A stretch of DNA of 64,000 bases, from positions 117,627,104 through 117,691,103 of the forward strand of contig OZ038379.1 in NCBI GenBank assembly GCA_964036045.1, in the 5' to 3' direction. Positions 1-10,129 of this stretch are shown here, in pieces. This stretch comes from Eutreptiella sp. 'Long Island Sound 2002' (lineage: Eukaryota; Euglenozoa; Euglenophyceae; Eutreptiales; Eutreptiaceae). The notes under the pieces were generated by a model. The model did no database searches, was not told where the DNA came from, and saw only the letters and a list, made by a program, of their open reading frames with translations. The position numbers and the translations under genes were made by a program. Positions within the stretch are counted from its first letter, which is position 1. Every line of letters starts with the position of its first letter.

Positions 1-468
1 CACCTGATCGCTCTGTGGTAAGGGGAAGCACTACGAGGACGAGTGCTACCACAAGCAACGCCTCTCCGCGAAGCTCAAGACTGAGAAAGCCAGTGGCAAG
101 GGCATTGGCAAGGGCATCGCCAACAAGGACAGTGACAGGGTAAGTCCAAGGGCAATGGCAAAGGCCAAGGTGGCAAAGGCAAAGGTGGACGAGGAGGCTC
201 TGACCACAAGCCGGACCTGGAAAAGAACGAGGACCGGTTCAAAGGGAACCCCAATATTACGCCAGGGGGGAACTATGGGCCCTCTGGTGGGCAACCAAAC
301 ACGGGACTTACGATCCGTTCACAAACGCAAGCCCAACTAGAACAAGGGACTAAGCCTGCCAACGAAGATGGGGATCAGTCTAACACCCGTAAACGCTCAG
401 GTTTCATGCGCATGGCGCGGAAACTTCACAAGAAGGGGTTTGAAGTGACCTGCCCCGCGGAGTTCTGA
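1..468 (+). pseudogene. gag: gag nucleocapsid tail, copy A1
   Basis: The first bases encode the remains of a CCHC zinc knuckle (KHYEDECYHKQR), followed by a Lys/Gly-rich nucleic-acid-binding tail and a Gln/Pro/Gly-rich stretch. Nucleocapsid binds element RNA during particle assembly. The frame ends at TGA 466-468, after FEVTCPAEF. The next codons continue in the same frame into the protease, so the stop separates gag from pol without a frame change. The knuckle lacks its first Cys pair here because the window starts inside it; copy A2 shows the full CX2CX4HX4C. Indels disturb the frame between about 130 and 240. Confidence 0.7.
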
Positions 469-891
469 CAGGGACGCTCCCGGGGACCTACAGATCTGGA
501 GTTCTGGGTACGTATCCGTCTTGAGGAATGTGAATACCTCGGAGTACTGGATACTGGGGCCACAATATCTATTGTGGCCAAGAATGTTTTACCTCGTGCG
601 GACCTGAAGAACATCATGCCTACCGCAGCCATCTGCATGGGTGATGGGCATGTGGTGCACAGTTGTGGGGACTGTGAGGACGAAGGGCCCATGGGATCTA
701 GAACCATTGCCCATCGGTTCTACAAGATGGACACCGAAGCCTTTGACTTTGTACTCGGGACCGACTTCTTCGTCGAGCACTCCAGATTCCATCCCTCACC
801 CTGCAAGCACCCGACGTCCTCCAAGTGGACCATGGTGACGGATGGGAATCTGTACCTTAGGAGCAGTCTGAGCACAGGTCTAGCTACCTGA
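469..891 (+). pseudogene. retroelement aspartic protease, copy A1
   Basis: Open from the gag TGA to TGA 889-891. The active-site triad region is LDTGATISIVAK at about 550-585, and a flap/C-terminal motif FDFVLGTDFF lies near 745-775. Both are hallmarks of retroviral-type aspartic proteases, which cleave Gag and Pol. The upstream part (DLEFWVRIRLEE) matches the start of the protease in family C (LAFWITIKI). The reading frame is lost just after the domain: the following pol sequence lies in the -1 frame, and copy A2 shows the same lesion. Confidence 0.8.
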
Positions 892-897
892 GAGTAT

Positions 898-2189
898 GCA
901 AGAAGGAGCCCTCGACCATGATGGTCGCCTCCAAAACTGAGGACTAACAGCTCCTTGGGGATGTCTTGGACCAAGGTCTAAAGGAGTTGGGATACTCCCG
1001 GGAAGACCTGAACGTGCAGCTATTTGCCAGCGACAAGCAACATGTCCTGGACCTGTACTGCAGCAAAGGCAAAAATTGCTGCTATAAATTTTACTGGCCC
1101 TCTTTCGGGATGGCCTACAGGATCCCAAGATTCAATGAACTTCAGAAGGTCCTGACCAAGGTTGCCCTGGAACGTTCCTGTATAGTCCTGTGCTCCCCCA
1201 AATTGGGGAGCCCATGGGGGAAATGAGTACTGGCGTACTCTATTGGACAAGCCGACGCTCACTTCCATCCAGCTGCCTGATGACGCCATTTACGTGCCTC
1301 TGGGCCGTAAGACGCCCATGGGGAAACCCGGATGGGGGAGCATGCTAAGTGTGGTGGACGGGAGCCTAGCCCCAGTGCCCTGGGAAGATCTGGACCCTGC
1401 TATGTTCCACAAAATTCAACGTGAGAGGAGCGGCTACACCCTGGATGTCCTGAAAAATCATCTACCGCCTCAAATCAACTACGACCTGGAGACGCCGTAG
1501 AGACTACTCCTGGGGGGGACGAGTACGTCGTGTCTGACACTGTTGCCCCAAACTCCCCCTGCCGTGTATCTAATCCTGATGTAGTCTCAGAGTGTGGGCT
1601 ATCCGAGCTACCCAGCTCTATACACTCTGATGAACAGACTGAGCATGACGCCTTCTTCGTGCAGACGTGCGTGGAAGAAGTGAAGAACGCCAAGTACGCT
1701 GCCCCACTGAAACCCCTACTCTTCATGAGGGGAGGAGAACCCCTGGACAAGGAGCTGGATCCCTGATGCAGGCTGAGAGAGTAAGTGGACACGTAGGGGA
1801 GATTGGTGGCAAAAAGGCTATGCTACGGTAGACCTACCCGCCGATCCTGGCCGTTGAAGCCAGGGTCTATGGGAGATATCTCCCAACTGAAAGAGGACCT
1901 CGAACAGAAAATTACCACCTGGCAACGAGAGGTGGATCTGTAGCTCATGAAGAGCGTGTGGGGTGCCCACCTGAGGACCCTGAAAGAGGATGAACTCTCC
2001 CACGAATGCGTATGATAACCCCCTCGAGTGTGCCTATGTTGTCACAGTCCACCTGAGACTGTGGAACGAGACCTTCTCTACGCCTACCAAGGGCTGAAGG
2101 ATACGACCAAGGACGCTGAGCCGGTTGAGGACTACCTCCCCGCTTCTATACACCAAGGTGCAAGCAATCTACACTCTGACGAGGACATG
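898..2189 (+). pseudogene. methyltransferase-like domain and linker upstream of RT, copy A1
   Basis: Homologous to the N-terminal half of the longer open frame in A2 (10130 onward). It starts after a shared TAA (945-947). It carries VQLFASDKQHVLDLYCS, a YRIPRF segment (YANPPF in family C) and VLCSP. A frameshift near 1215 moves the rest (TSIQLPDDAIYVPLG, then an acidic linker) to other frames. Stops at 1498-1500 and 1764-1766 follow. A cysteine cluster (CLCCHSPPE) lies at about 2028-2055. The comparison with amino-methyltransferases rests on family C, where the motif is better kept. In A1 the Asn and first Pro context is lost, so no activity is expected. Confidence 0.6.
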
Positions 2190-3011
2190 GAGGCCAAGAT
2201 CAAACTCTTGGACCCTAGAGTACAGAAGCTGATCAGGACCTACCTGGAGGTATTCGGAGAACTACCCCCTCCTGCCTCCGGTGACAAGGTGGTACAAATG
2301 GACCTCAAGCTGAAGCCCGAGTTCGTGGGTCACAAGATACGTAGGAGACTCTACCCGGCTCCTAAAAAGCGGACCGATGAGATAGAACGACAGACACAAG
2401 AATGTATCGACACTGGCCTGGTCCTGGAGTAAGAGGACGGGGACTACCCCCAACATTGCAGCCGGTGTTTCCTGGTGGCTAAGCCAGGGTCTACAGCCAA
2501 ACGGCTGGTAGTGGACTATGGAGAGCTGACCGTGAAGACGCTAAACCACTCAGGGTCCATTCCAAAAATGGAGTCAACGCTCGAGAAGATAGCCTTCTGC
2601 GGCTACAAGACTAAGATGGAGAAGAGGAGTGGATTCTGGCAAGTGGACTTGATGCCCAATGCGCAGGAGCTGATAGCCTTCGTCACCCCTCAGGGGAGGG
2701 TGTTCAAGTGGAAGGTCATGCCATTTGGCGTGGCTAGCGCACATGCTCTTTTTCAAGAGCTAATGAACAAGGTCCTATCCACCCTACGTCGGAGACCTGT
2801 GGTGCAAGACCTCATATCCCGGGGCGCCAAGATGGAAGCACACATCAACGACGTATGCCTGGGAACGAATACCCAAGAGGACCACCTAATTCTCTTGGGC
2901 AAATTCTTTGCAGTTTGCCAGGAGAACCGCACCAGACTCAAGCTGGAGAAGTGTGAGTTCATCCAGGACACTATGGAGTACATCCAAGGCCAAACCCCTG
3001 ATGGATGCTAA
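2190..3011 (+). pseudogene. reverse transcriptase, copy A1
   Basis: RNA-dependent DNA polymerase of Ty3/gypsy type. Visible blocks are CFLVAKPGSTAKRLVVDYGE (fingers), FWQVDLMPNAQ (first catalytic Asp), FKWKVMPFGVASAHALFQEL (the MPFG block) and EAHINDVCLGTNTQED. The catalytic YxDD box reads HIND at 2841-2852, so one of the two Asp codons is mutated to Asn and the usual Tyr/Phe is His. Stop codons at 2430-2432 and at the end (3009-3011) break the frame. Connection and RNase H follow in another frame. Confidence 0.85.
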
Positions 3012-3750
3012 GCTACAACATGAAGATCCCAAGAAAGGACTCCATGATGTACGCAGTTTCATTGAGGCTTTCAACTTCTACCGACGCCACATCAAGAATT
3101 TCACCTACACCAGGGCCATCCTGACGGACCTCATTAAGAAGAGTACTACCTGGCGCTCGGGCCCTCAGGAACGACAACCATTTGACGAGCTCAAGGAGAA
3201 AGTGGCCAACGCTAAGTGCTTGGGCGTGCCTACAGCACAGGGGGAAATTATCCTGGTGACTGACGCCAGCAATCTGGGCGGAGGTGGAACGCTGTTCCAG
3301 TGGCAAGCAGTAGAGAAGGAGGAGTTCGACTCGGCCATTTCCCAATGGGGTACTGATGGACTAAACCGAGACAGTACCCTCAAGCACAGCTACCCTGAGG
3401 GCAAATGGGTCCTGGTCCCGCTGGGTGATTGGAACTGGAAACGGGACCAGGCCCGGCATAACTACTCTACCTATCAGCAGGAACTGCTCGCGGGTATGGT
3501 AGTGCTATCCTCTCAGTCCCGACTGTTGGGGAGTAACCCAGTGGTTTGGCTGTGTGACCAAGAGCCGGTCCTCACCTTCCAGAAGGGACCCCCACACGAG
3601 AAGGCTAAGCTCAGACGTTGGTGGACCCACCTGAGCCAGCTACAGCTCTCAGTACATCATATCCAGGGCGTCAAGAACGAGTGTGCGGACTACATCAGCC
3701 GCAACAACTTTGACGACATGATTGGTGCCAGGTCTGAGGAGCTAGCCCAG
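2960..3750 (+). pseudogene. RT connection and RNase H, copy A1
   Basis: The frame is open to TGA 3907-3909. It holds the Ty3-type connection segment (LHDVRSFIEAFNFYRRHIKN) and RNase H with the expected acidic residues: ILVTDASN, the Glu in STYQQELLAG, the Asp in WLCDQEPV and the Asp in ECADYISR. RNase H removes the RNA template during cDNA synthesis. All four acidic positions are present, making this one of the better kept domains of the copy. A frameshift separates it from the preceding RT. Confidence 0.8.
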
Positions 3751-5162
3751 GAGGCGTTCCGCCGTATGGATGTACACCTGGACCTCAACATGACCATGAT
3801 TAGACCTCCAGATGGACTCCAACAAGTGGAGTACCTGAAAGAGTTTGGGGACATCTACAAACGCCTGGAGAAGCGTCCCGAACCCGCCCTGGTGAGCCAG
3901 GAGCAGTGAAAGCTGGACAAGACCTACCTCTGGCATGAGGACCGGATAGTCGTGCCTAGCGACCGAATCCGGGCACACCTCAAGTGGACCCATGAGTCCA
4001 GTGGTCATGTGGGAGCGAACCGTACCCTGAAGCTGTTCAAGCAGTGATTCCACTCTACGTGGACGGACGATCAGCTGCGGAAAACCCTATAGCCCATCGT
4101 GGACAAGTGCCCGTGTCGGTCCTGTAAACCTGGGGATATCAGGGACAGGCGTCTCTACTCGACACTCCCCATTCCCCACCGTGCCAACAGTGTTCTCTAG
4201 GTGGACTACACGGAGATGCCTACGTTTGGGGGCTATGACTTTGCCCTATTGGTAACGTGTTGGCTGACGAGGTTAACTAGGATGTTCCGATGCACTAAAC
4301 ACATCACCGGCGAGGAGACCATCAAGATACTCCTGGAAGAGTGGTTTTGTGTCTATGGGGCACCCAAACAGATTCGCGCAGACGAGGACGAGTACGCCCC
4401 GACACTGGCTGGTACAAGAGAGTCCTGAGGTCCCTCAATGTCCAGGTGTCAACAGGGATTCCCTATACTCATACGAGTAACCCCCTATGTGAGCGACAGA
4501 TTCGAGTTCTCAAAGAGAACGTGAGGATATGGTGCAAGACTGAGCGCACCAAAGACTGGGTGAGACTACTCCCCGTCATATCCTTGATGATAAACTCACA
4601 AGAGAGTTCGGCAACTGGCTATTCGCCCCATGAGCTGTTCGTGGAACGCCCGGCGTGGTTCCTACACGCTCCCTATCCTGAGTATTCCTACTCCACTGTG
4701 GGTAAGTGGGTGAGGGAGCAACAAGACAAGGTGGACAAGGCCAAGGCTCTGCTGCAGAGAGTGAGGGAGCGCCAGTGGAACAAGAAGAACAAGCACCGGT
4801 CGCCAGCCTCCTACCAGGAGGGAGACTGGGTGCTGGTTGTCCACAGTCGGCTAGCCGCCTGGCCACGCTCCACCGGCGATGACCCCTACTTTGGGCCCTA
4901 CAAGATCCTGTCTCGGGACGGTCACCACATCACCGTGCGGTGTTCTCCCCGACTAGCGGGGACCCTGGTGTGCGCTGCTCAACAGCTCAAGCGCTACTAC
5001 GACCCAGAGGACCTCTGTGGGGAAGAATGGGAACTAAACGACAAGGAGATCGCCGCTCTGGACCTACAGGGCGCTGCCAGCCCAATGGAAGTTGAAGGAG
5101 AACTTCCCGACCTGAATGCCAAGGAGATGGCTAAGGAACGATTCTACCCGCTGAAGTTGTGA
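3751..5162 (+). pseudogene. integrase, copy A1
   Basis: The zinc-binding part (HESSGHVG then CPCRSC) spans about 3990-4130. It is interrupted by TGA 3907-3909, by TGA 4045-4047 (also present in A2) and by a TAG near 4090. The catalytic core has VDYTEMPTFGGYD (first Asp), ADEDE in place of SDED (second Asp region) and NPLCERQIR (Glu). A 4-bp loss relative to A2 near 4393 shifts the frame. From there the protein is open to TGA 5160-5162, with the C-terminal GPY/F-type motif DPYFGPYKIL. No chromodomain follows; the tail is acidic (LDLQGAASPMEVEGE). Confidence 0.8.
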
Positions 5163-5760
5163 AATCCGGCACCGCTGTCGCCAAGGGTGGCAGCTCCTCA
5201 ACCTCTCGGAAGGGTTCGGAGTTGAAGAAGCAACCTGGGAACCCTTTTCTGCCTTTGTGCTTCCTGAGAGACGCCTGATTTCTGTTCTGGTAGACTACGT
5301 GTCCCAGAAAAACCTAGGAGACTTCCCGAGGCTCGCTGAAACGCTTGCCTCTCAGAAGAAACCTAGGGACTGAACCCTTCCCATACCTGCCTATGTGTGT
5401 GTGAGTGTGCTGATCCTGAGGACTATGAGCAAGCCGCACAAATGGTGTCCTAATTATACCCAAGTCTGCACCCTTGCTGAACCTGGCAGATGTCTTTACA
5501 CAGTGCCACAGGGTACGCCCCGGGTCTCTCCGCCCCTAGGTGCCCAAATTCTGTGCTGGCATCAGACTTCCCTGGGGATGTACCCAGAGCTAACGCCAAG
5601 GTATCAGTTTTCCTACCTACCTGCCTCCTACAGAGGAGGGGTGGCCAGAAGCTATGAGGCATGAAAACGCCTTTTTGCTACACGGCAAAAACCTAGACTA
5701 CCACTGCCACTGCCCACCAAAACCCTGATGAAGTCTCAGGAAACAGGCGGGAAGATCCTG
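5163..5760 (+). other. 3' untranslated region of family A, copy A1
   Basis: Noncoding stretch after the integrase stop that aligns with 14292-14690 behind copy A2. A2 lacks roughly 200 bp of it, after the shared CCTATGTGTGTGT segment (5389 onward here, 14510 onward in A2). No gene is seen in it. Confidence 0.6.
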
Positions 5761-5874
5761 AAAAGACCACAGAGGTCTGCTGAGAGGCACCCCCATGACT
5801 CCGACCCCTTCGTCACCTGCTGAGATGGAGATGGGCGCCACCGCGGGCATCGCCACGAGCCCGCGAGCTGCAAG

Positions 5875-6294
5875 TTGGGAGTGCCCGGAGGTAGTGGCGG
5901 AGGAGGCGACAACACCCCTCCAGGTTCGGGTGGAGAGGGTCCCCCACCTCCCTACCGCAGTAGGGAAAGCAGCCCCGGCCGACCCCCGCCGCGATCCGGA
6001 CCCCGATGGGAGGACATGGACACCGATGACGACATGGGATTCGGCCCAGACGCCAACCCATCCGGTAGCGGAGGACCCCCAGATGGTGGACCACCTGGAG
6101 CCCCAGGGGGAGGACCAACTGTCGGACTGTCGGGAGGAGGACCATCCAGTGGACCCCCATACAGAGGGCGACCAGACAGGGGACCCCCTGGAGGACCACC
6201 AGGTGGACACCGCCCCGACGAACCACCAGGAGGGGACATCCCGGAGAACATCTGGCGATGGATCGTGTACGTCAAGAGGAAGATCTCGAACTAG
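5875..6294 (+). CDS. Gly/Pro-rich ORF downstream of pol
   Basis: An uninterrupted 139-codon frame lies between the 3' untranslated region and the LTR of copy A1. The product is a disordered Gly/Pro/Arg/Asp-rich chain (repeats of the type GGPPDGGPPGAPGGG) ending in a short hydrophobic-basic tail, IWRWIVYVKRK. No family is recognised. It stops 10 bases before the LTR. An overlapping frame (5795-6328) is open too, so the G/C-rich repeats may keep several frames open by composition. Some LTR elements carry an extra ORF here. A2 is truncated before this point, so conservation cannot be tested inside the window. Confidence 0.35.
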   Translation: MGVPGGSGGGGDNTPPGSGGEGPPPPYRSRESSPGRPPPRSGPRWEDMDTDDDMGFGPDANPSGSGGPPDGGPPGAPGGGPTVGLSGGGPSSGPPYRGRPDRGPPGGPPGGHRPDEPPGGDIPENIWRWIVYVKRKISN

Positions 6295-6560
6295 TAAGAA
6301 AAAGTGTATTTCCCTGCCAAAAGGTTAGCTTTAGTTGTCATAAAGAGGCCTGAAGGCATATCCCATTTTTTTCTTAGTATTGGCTTAACCAAAAGGGATG
6401 ACAAGACATTTTGACCTATAAAACCAAGCATTGAACTTTGGATGTTGTGTGGACCCCAGACCCCCCAACTGATTGGACTTATACACCATATCCTGGACTG
6501 ACTGAGGGGCTGACATTAATCCAGAGAGTATACATGTTTCTATATTTGCTCATGACTGCT

Positions 6561-6640
6561 TAGTTATCCTGTTGGTCTGCACCCTAGGGGGCTGGGGCAC
6601 CTCTTTTTGAGAGGTCCTGGGTTCGACTCCCTGTCAGCGT
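6561..6640 (+). other. tRNA-like segment inside LTR-A
   Basis: A hairpin (ACCTC, 7-base loop TTTTTGA, GAGGT, 6599-6615) is followed by a T-arm-like hairpin, 6617-6633, whose loop carries GGTTCGACTCC. That is the consensus Pol III B box. The copy at 19165-19250 has a perfect five-pair T stem (CTGGG/CCCAG). No matching acceptor stem and no clear A box were found, so it is not called a tRNA gene. Confidence 0.5.
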
Positions 6641-6750
6641 AGCTACGTAGGAAGATCCCATCGGACATGGGAGTGACCTCAGCGCCACAAGCAATGCCAC
6701 CTCAGCACCTATGGGACCCAAAACAAAGAGTGCACATCTCTACATGGCAC

Positions 6751-6758
6751 TATAAAAG
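6751..6758 (+). promoter_or_regulatory. TATA box of LTR-A
   Basis: TATAAAAG lies about 250 bases before the LTR end and is preserved at 19358-19365 in the other complete copy. It is the likely RNA polymerase II core promoter of the element. A second TATA-like site (CCTATAAAAC) near 6414 is also conserved in all three copies. Confidence 0.55.
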
Positions 6759-7010
6759 AGAGGATGCCCCTGTGGGCACTTCTCACATGTTCTAACTTTC
6801 TGACTGTCTACTTTTTTTCGCCCTTGATGTTGTGGATTTGATGCTGTGGTCCCTTGCTTGCACTGTGGGTACTTCTTTTTCTGGTTGATTTCATCAAAAC
6901 ACATTTATTTGGAAAACCTGAACTACATCAAGAAGCAGCAGGAGCAGGCAGGGGGACAGACGAAACAATATCATCAAAGCATTCAACAGTGAAAGCCTGT
7001 TCTAACGTTC

Positions 7011-7022
7011 TGGTAGCAGAGG
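7011..7022 (+). other. Primer binding site of copy A2
   Basis: TGGTAGCAGAGG follows the LTR and is complementary to a tRNA 3' end CCTCTGCTACCA, as in initiator tRNA-Met with an AGCAGAG acceptor stem. The same 12 bases occur in antisense at 61006-61017 in family C. This is where reverse transcription would be primed. Confidence 0.7.
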
Positions 7023-7384
7023 TTTTCAGTCTTTGCGTACCTGCAACCCTGTGCAGTGCAACCAGTACGTTGAGACTGACTCCACTGAAGGGCGAAGAAA
7101 CATAATATGGACATCAGGCACACTGGGGAGACAACAGCGCCCTCAGTGTCACCAGCCAAGCCAGCGTCAGCGCCCAAATCTTCTGGTGAACCTGAACCTG
7201 AGGAGCCTGTACACTCAGTGCCCTTAAGTGGGCTGGGAACGATTCCCTCGAGAGCTTGAGATCTGCCTTCAGTGGACTCACCGTTGGATGACCTGAAGGC
7301 AAAACGATGAAGAAGGAGAGGGAAGCAGTGGACAGGGGAGTCTAAGAGGTAGATCCTGGAGATGGACACGAACCATCCGACGAG
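7023..7384 (+). other. Leader of copy A2
   Basis: Noncoding 360-base leader between primer binding site and the gag start. The only frames in it are short. No packaging structure can be assigned by eye. Confidence 0.4.
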
Positions 7385-8374
7385 GTGCCCTTCGATGACA
7401 AACCTGTTGAGAGCGCGCCGAACGCCTCAGATTACCCTGCAATACCCTCCTTATCAACCACTACACTCCCAGCCACACATCCAGCTACATCCTCACCCAC
7501 AACTACTCCACCTATGGCTGAGGGTCTAGGCTTTACTGGTATGCCTTATTCCACCTACGATGTGACTCCAGCCGCGACTGTGCCACCTATGGCAACTGCA
7601 ATCAGCGAACCAGTGGCATCCGGCTCCACCTACACCGGTGTTCCTCACCCTATGCCGTGCCGCTATGAGGATGGCTATCACAGACCCGCGGCGGCCGTGT
7701 ACATGACTGGGATACCTGGCTATGCGGCACCGGAGCCTGGCTATACTATGCCAGCACCTGGTTTCACCTCTCTGAGTTGCCTGGGTGGCCCTGAGTCTTG
7801 TGCTGGAAGGAGCAGAGGATCAGGAAGATCCTCAAACAAATCGCCGACGCAGTCGAAGATACGAGATGCTCCTCGAGGAGCCACTTCTGAAATAGTTGGT
7901 GATCTAACTCAAGAAATCCGGGCCAAATTGGAGCCCCTGATTCCTCCTCAAGCGTCACCTACCACCGTGGGAGTTCCACCTGATCGCCTACAAGCCAATC
8001 ATTTGGTGGCGGGACCGACGAACACCTTGGGAAGCTTGAAGGGCCTACCTATGCCGACCCTTGCTGTGATACCAAGGAGTCCATTCGTACCAAGAACGGC
8101 CCAGCCCCCGTACAGCCACGTGGAGAACTCGACGCGAGCCGAGCTGGACCGGTTGGAGTTGACAGCCCTAAGGGCTATGGTCGATGTTGAGTCCTACAGC
8201 TCCAGTTACCTGGCTGGAGATCCTTCCGATGATGAGCCGCCATCTAGGCCGTCTGCTTCACCCTCTGAAGAAAATGACCCTGAGGATCCTGAGAACCCGG
8301 GTGGCAAAAAGAAGAAGAAAAGAGGAAGACCAAGCGCCATGAGGGACGCAGGTTCCAGGAGGCTAAGGCTATAG
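7385..8374 (+). pseudogene. gag: gag N-terminal (matrix-like) region, copy A2
   Basis: A 329-codon open frame. Its first half is Pro/Thr/Ala/Tyr-rich and apparently disordered; the second half ends in an acidic stretch and a Lys-rich run (GGKKKKKRGRPS). The frame stops soon after the Lys run, while the capsid domain continues in the -1 frame, so an indel or a slip in the A-rich codons near 8307-8325 separates them. The first ATG after the leader is used as start. No conserved domain is recognised in this part, as is usual for the variable N-terminus of gag. Confidence 0.6.
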
Positions 8375-8994
8375 CCACCTCCAAGATCGCGGTGAACCTG
8401 CCGGAGTTCACGGGGAAGGACCTCAACGAGTTTGCTGAGACATTTGGCCGGTTCCTGATGATGACTGGCCAAATCCGTGCTAGTGGGAGAGTGAAGTGCG
8501 ATCTGCTCCTGCAGTGCTGCAAGACCAAGTACCTGGGAAAGCAGGTCAAGTAGATCGTGACGAACTCCGCCACCTTTGCCGACATGTTGGTTGCCTTGGA
8601 GAGGCAATACCCTACCTACGAGATCGACCTCCCCATCAGGGCCAAGATCCAGAACCTGGCTGGGCTGCCCAACAACCCCAAGCCTGCCAGGATTTCCGAG
8701 CTGCTTGCCGACTTGGACCACTGGGTAGGGCGACTGACACCCGGTTCCTACGGCAGCGACGGGCTGCTATTCTAGTTGGTGGCCAAGCTTCCAGGAGAAC
8801 TGTGGGATGAATGCCGGGCAACGGCAGAGCGCAGGGCAGGAGCCCTCAACTATGAGGACTTTTTTGTGCTACTTTTCAAGCTGGCGCTAGAAAAAGAAAG
8901 CCACCAGCACCTGAACGCCTACTGTCCAGGAGGAGGCGGCTCTGTGAGCCATGGCCTGGACAGGGGACTACCCCCAAAAAAGCTCGCTTCATGA
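8340..8994 (+). pseudogene. gag: gag capsid domain, copy A2
   Basis: Encodes a retrotransposon-gag capsid-like helical domain: IAVNLPEFTGKDLNEFAETF, then TFADMLVALERQYPTYEIDL, then ISELLADLDHWVGRLTP and KLPGELWDECR. It matches family C gag (NLPEWAEEFSEFLLL, LKELYPVYETDL, ISEFVAQLEELMRRMNP, KIPPKTWENC). In-frame TAG codons at 8551-8553 and 8773-8775 interrupt it, both explicable by single transitions (CAG or TGG to TAG). Capsid assembles the virus-like particle. Confidence 0.75.
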
Positions 8995-9628
8995 GCAATG
9001 TCCAGGACCTCTTCTGGTGTGATGCCAGAGATGAGCAGGGCTGCCTGCTTCATGCCCCTGACTGCGACCAGCGGGACTGCTTCGTGGTCCAGGGGAAGAA
9101 GCAGGAGACGAACACCAGTGGCAAAGCCAAGCTGCCGGACTACTACAGGTGCACAATCACCTGTGCGTTCTGTTGTAAGAGGAAGCACTACGAGAACGAG
9201 TGCTACCACAAGCAACGCATCTCCGCGAAGCTCAAGACTGAGAAAGCCAGTGGCAAGGGCAGTGGCAAGGGCACCGCCGACAAAAACACAGTGGCAAGGG
9301 TAAGTCCAAGGGCAATGGCAAAGGCCAAGGTGGCAAAAGTAAAGGTGGACGAGGAGGCTCTGACTGCAAGCCGGACCTGGAAAAGAACGCGGACCAGTTC
9401 AGAGGGAACCCCATTACTACGCCAGGGGGGAACTCTGAACCCTCTGGTGGGCAACCAAACACGGGACCTACGACCCCTTCCCAGTCGCAAGCCCAACAAG
9501 AACAAGGGACTAAGCCTGCCAACGAAGATGGGGACCAGTCTAAAACCCGCAAACGCTCACGTTTGATGCGCATGGCGCGGAAACTTCAGAAGAAGGGGTT
9601 TGAAGTGACCTGTCCCGCGGAGTTCTGA
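8995..9628 (+). pseudogene. gag: gag nucleocapsid with CCHC zinc knuckle, copy A2
   Basis: Carries CAFCCKRKHYENEC, a canonical CX2CX4HX4C knuckle, near 9165-9215. A Cys/His-rich stretch lies before it and a Lys/Gly-rich tail after it. An indel near 9285 changes frame; the tail ends at TGA 9626-9628 in the context TTC TGA CGG. The following protease codons start in the same frame, as in A1. Confidence 0.75.
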
Positions 9629-10055
9629 CGGGGACGCTCTGGAAGACCTACAGATCTGGTGTTCTGGGTACGTATCTGTCTTGAGGGACCTGGGGATACT
9701 GGATACTGGGGCCACTATATCTATTGTGGCCAAGAAAATGTCACCTCGTGGGGACCTAAAGAACATCATGCCTACCGCAGCCATCCGCATGGGAGATGGG
9801 CATATGGTGCACAGTTTTTGGGACTGTGAGGTTGAAATGCCTATGGAAATGCCTATGGGATCTAGCACCATTGCCCATCGGTTCTACGTGATGGACACCG
9901 AAGCCTTTGGCTTTGTACTTGGGACCGACTTCTTCGTCGAGCACTCCAGATTCCATCCTTCACCCTGCAAGCACCCGACGTCCTCCAAGTGGACCATGGT
10001 GACGGATGGGAATCTGTACCTCTGGAGCAGTCTGAGCACACGTCTAGCTTTCTGA
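9629..10055 (+). pseudogene. retroelement aspartic protease, copy A2
   Basis: Active-site motif LDTGATISIVAKK near 9695-9735 and FGFVLGTDFF near 9905-9935. Relative to A1 it lacks 8 bp just upstream of the active site, which shifts the frame from that of gag. A 6-bp-unit duplication (MPMEMPMG) is a private change. The frame ends at TGA 10053-10055; the rest of pol resumes in the -1 frame as in A1. Confidence 0.8.
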
Positions 10056-10129
10056 GGGTATGCAAGAAGGAGCCCTCAACCATGATGGCCGCCTCCAAAA
10101 CTGAGGACTAACAGCTCCTTGGGGAAGTC

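Larger units (their letters stand above)
1..7008 (+). mobile_element. Family A LTR retrotransposon copy A1 (5' part outside window)
   Basis: Ty3/gypsy-type element cut by the window edge inside the gag zinc knuckle. The order visible is gag tail, protease, methyltransferase-like domain, RT, RNase H, integrase, a 3' untranslated stretch, a Gly/Pro-rich ORF and an LTR. This order (integrase last) is that of Ty3/gypsy elements. Many stop codons and frame changes break the coding region, so it is inactive. It aligns throughout with copy A2 about 9.15 kb downstream in the same orientation, and the LTR at its 3' end also serves as the 5' LTR of A2. Confidence 0.85.
6305..7008 (+). repeat. Long terminal repeat, family A (LTR-A)
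   Basis: Starts TGTATTTCCC directly after a purine-rich stretch (AAGAAAAAG, the likely polypurine tract). It ends just before the primer binding site at 7011. Copies are at 16704-17060 (truncated) and 18912-19569. It contains a TATA box and a tRNA-like segment. It lies between A1 and A2 and is the only LTR between them, so it is the 3' LTR of one and the 5' LTR of the other. The 3' end is placed within a few bases by comparison with the 18912 copy. Confidence 0.75.

Noticed and set aside
5698-6275. Antisense frames of 107-170 codons opposite the Gly/Pro ORF
   Set aside because: They mirror the G/C-rich repeats of the plus strand and have no domain.
6561-6640. A functional tRNA-Lys(TTT) gene in LTR-A
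   Set aside because: The loop TTTTTGA would give anticodon TTT, but the acceptor stem does not pair, the variable region is one base and the A box is poor.
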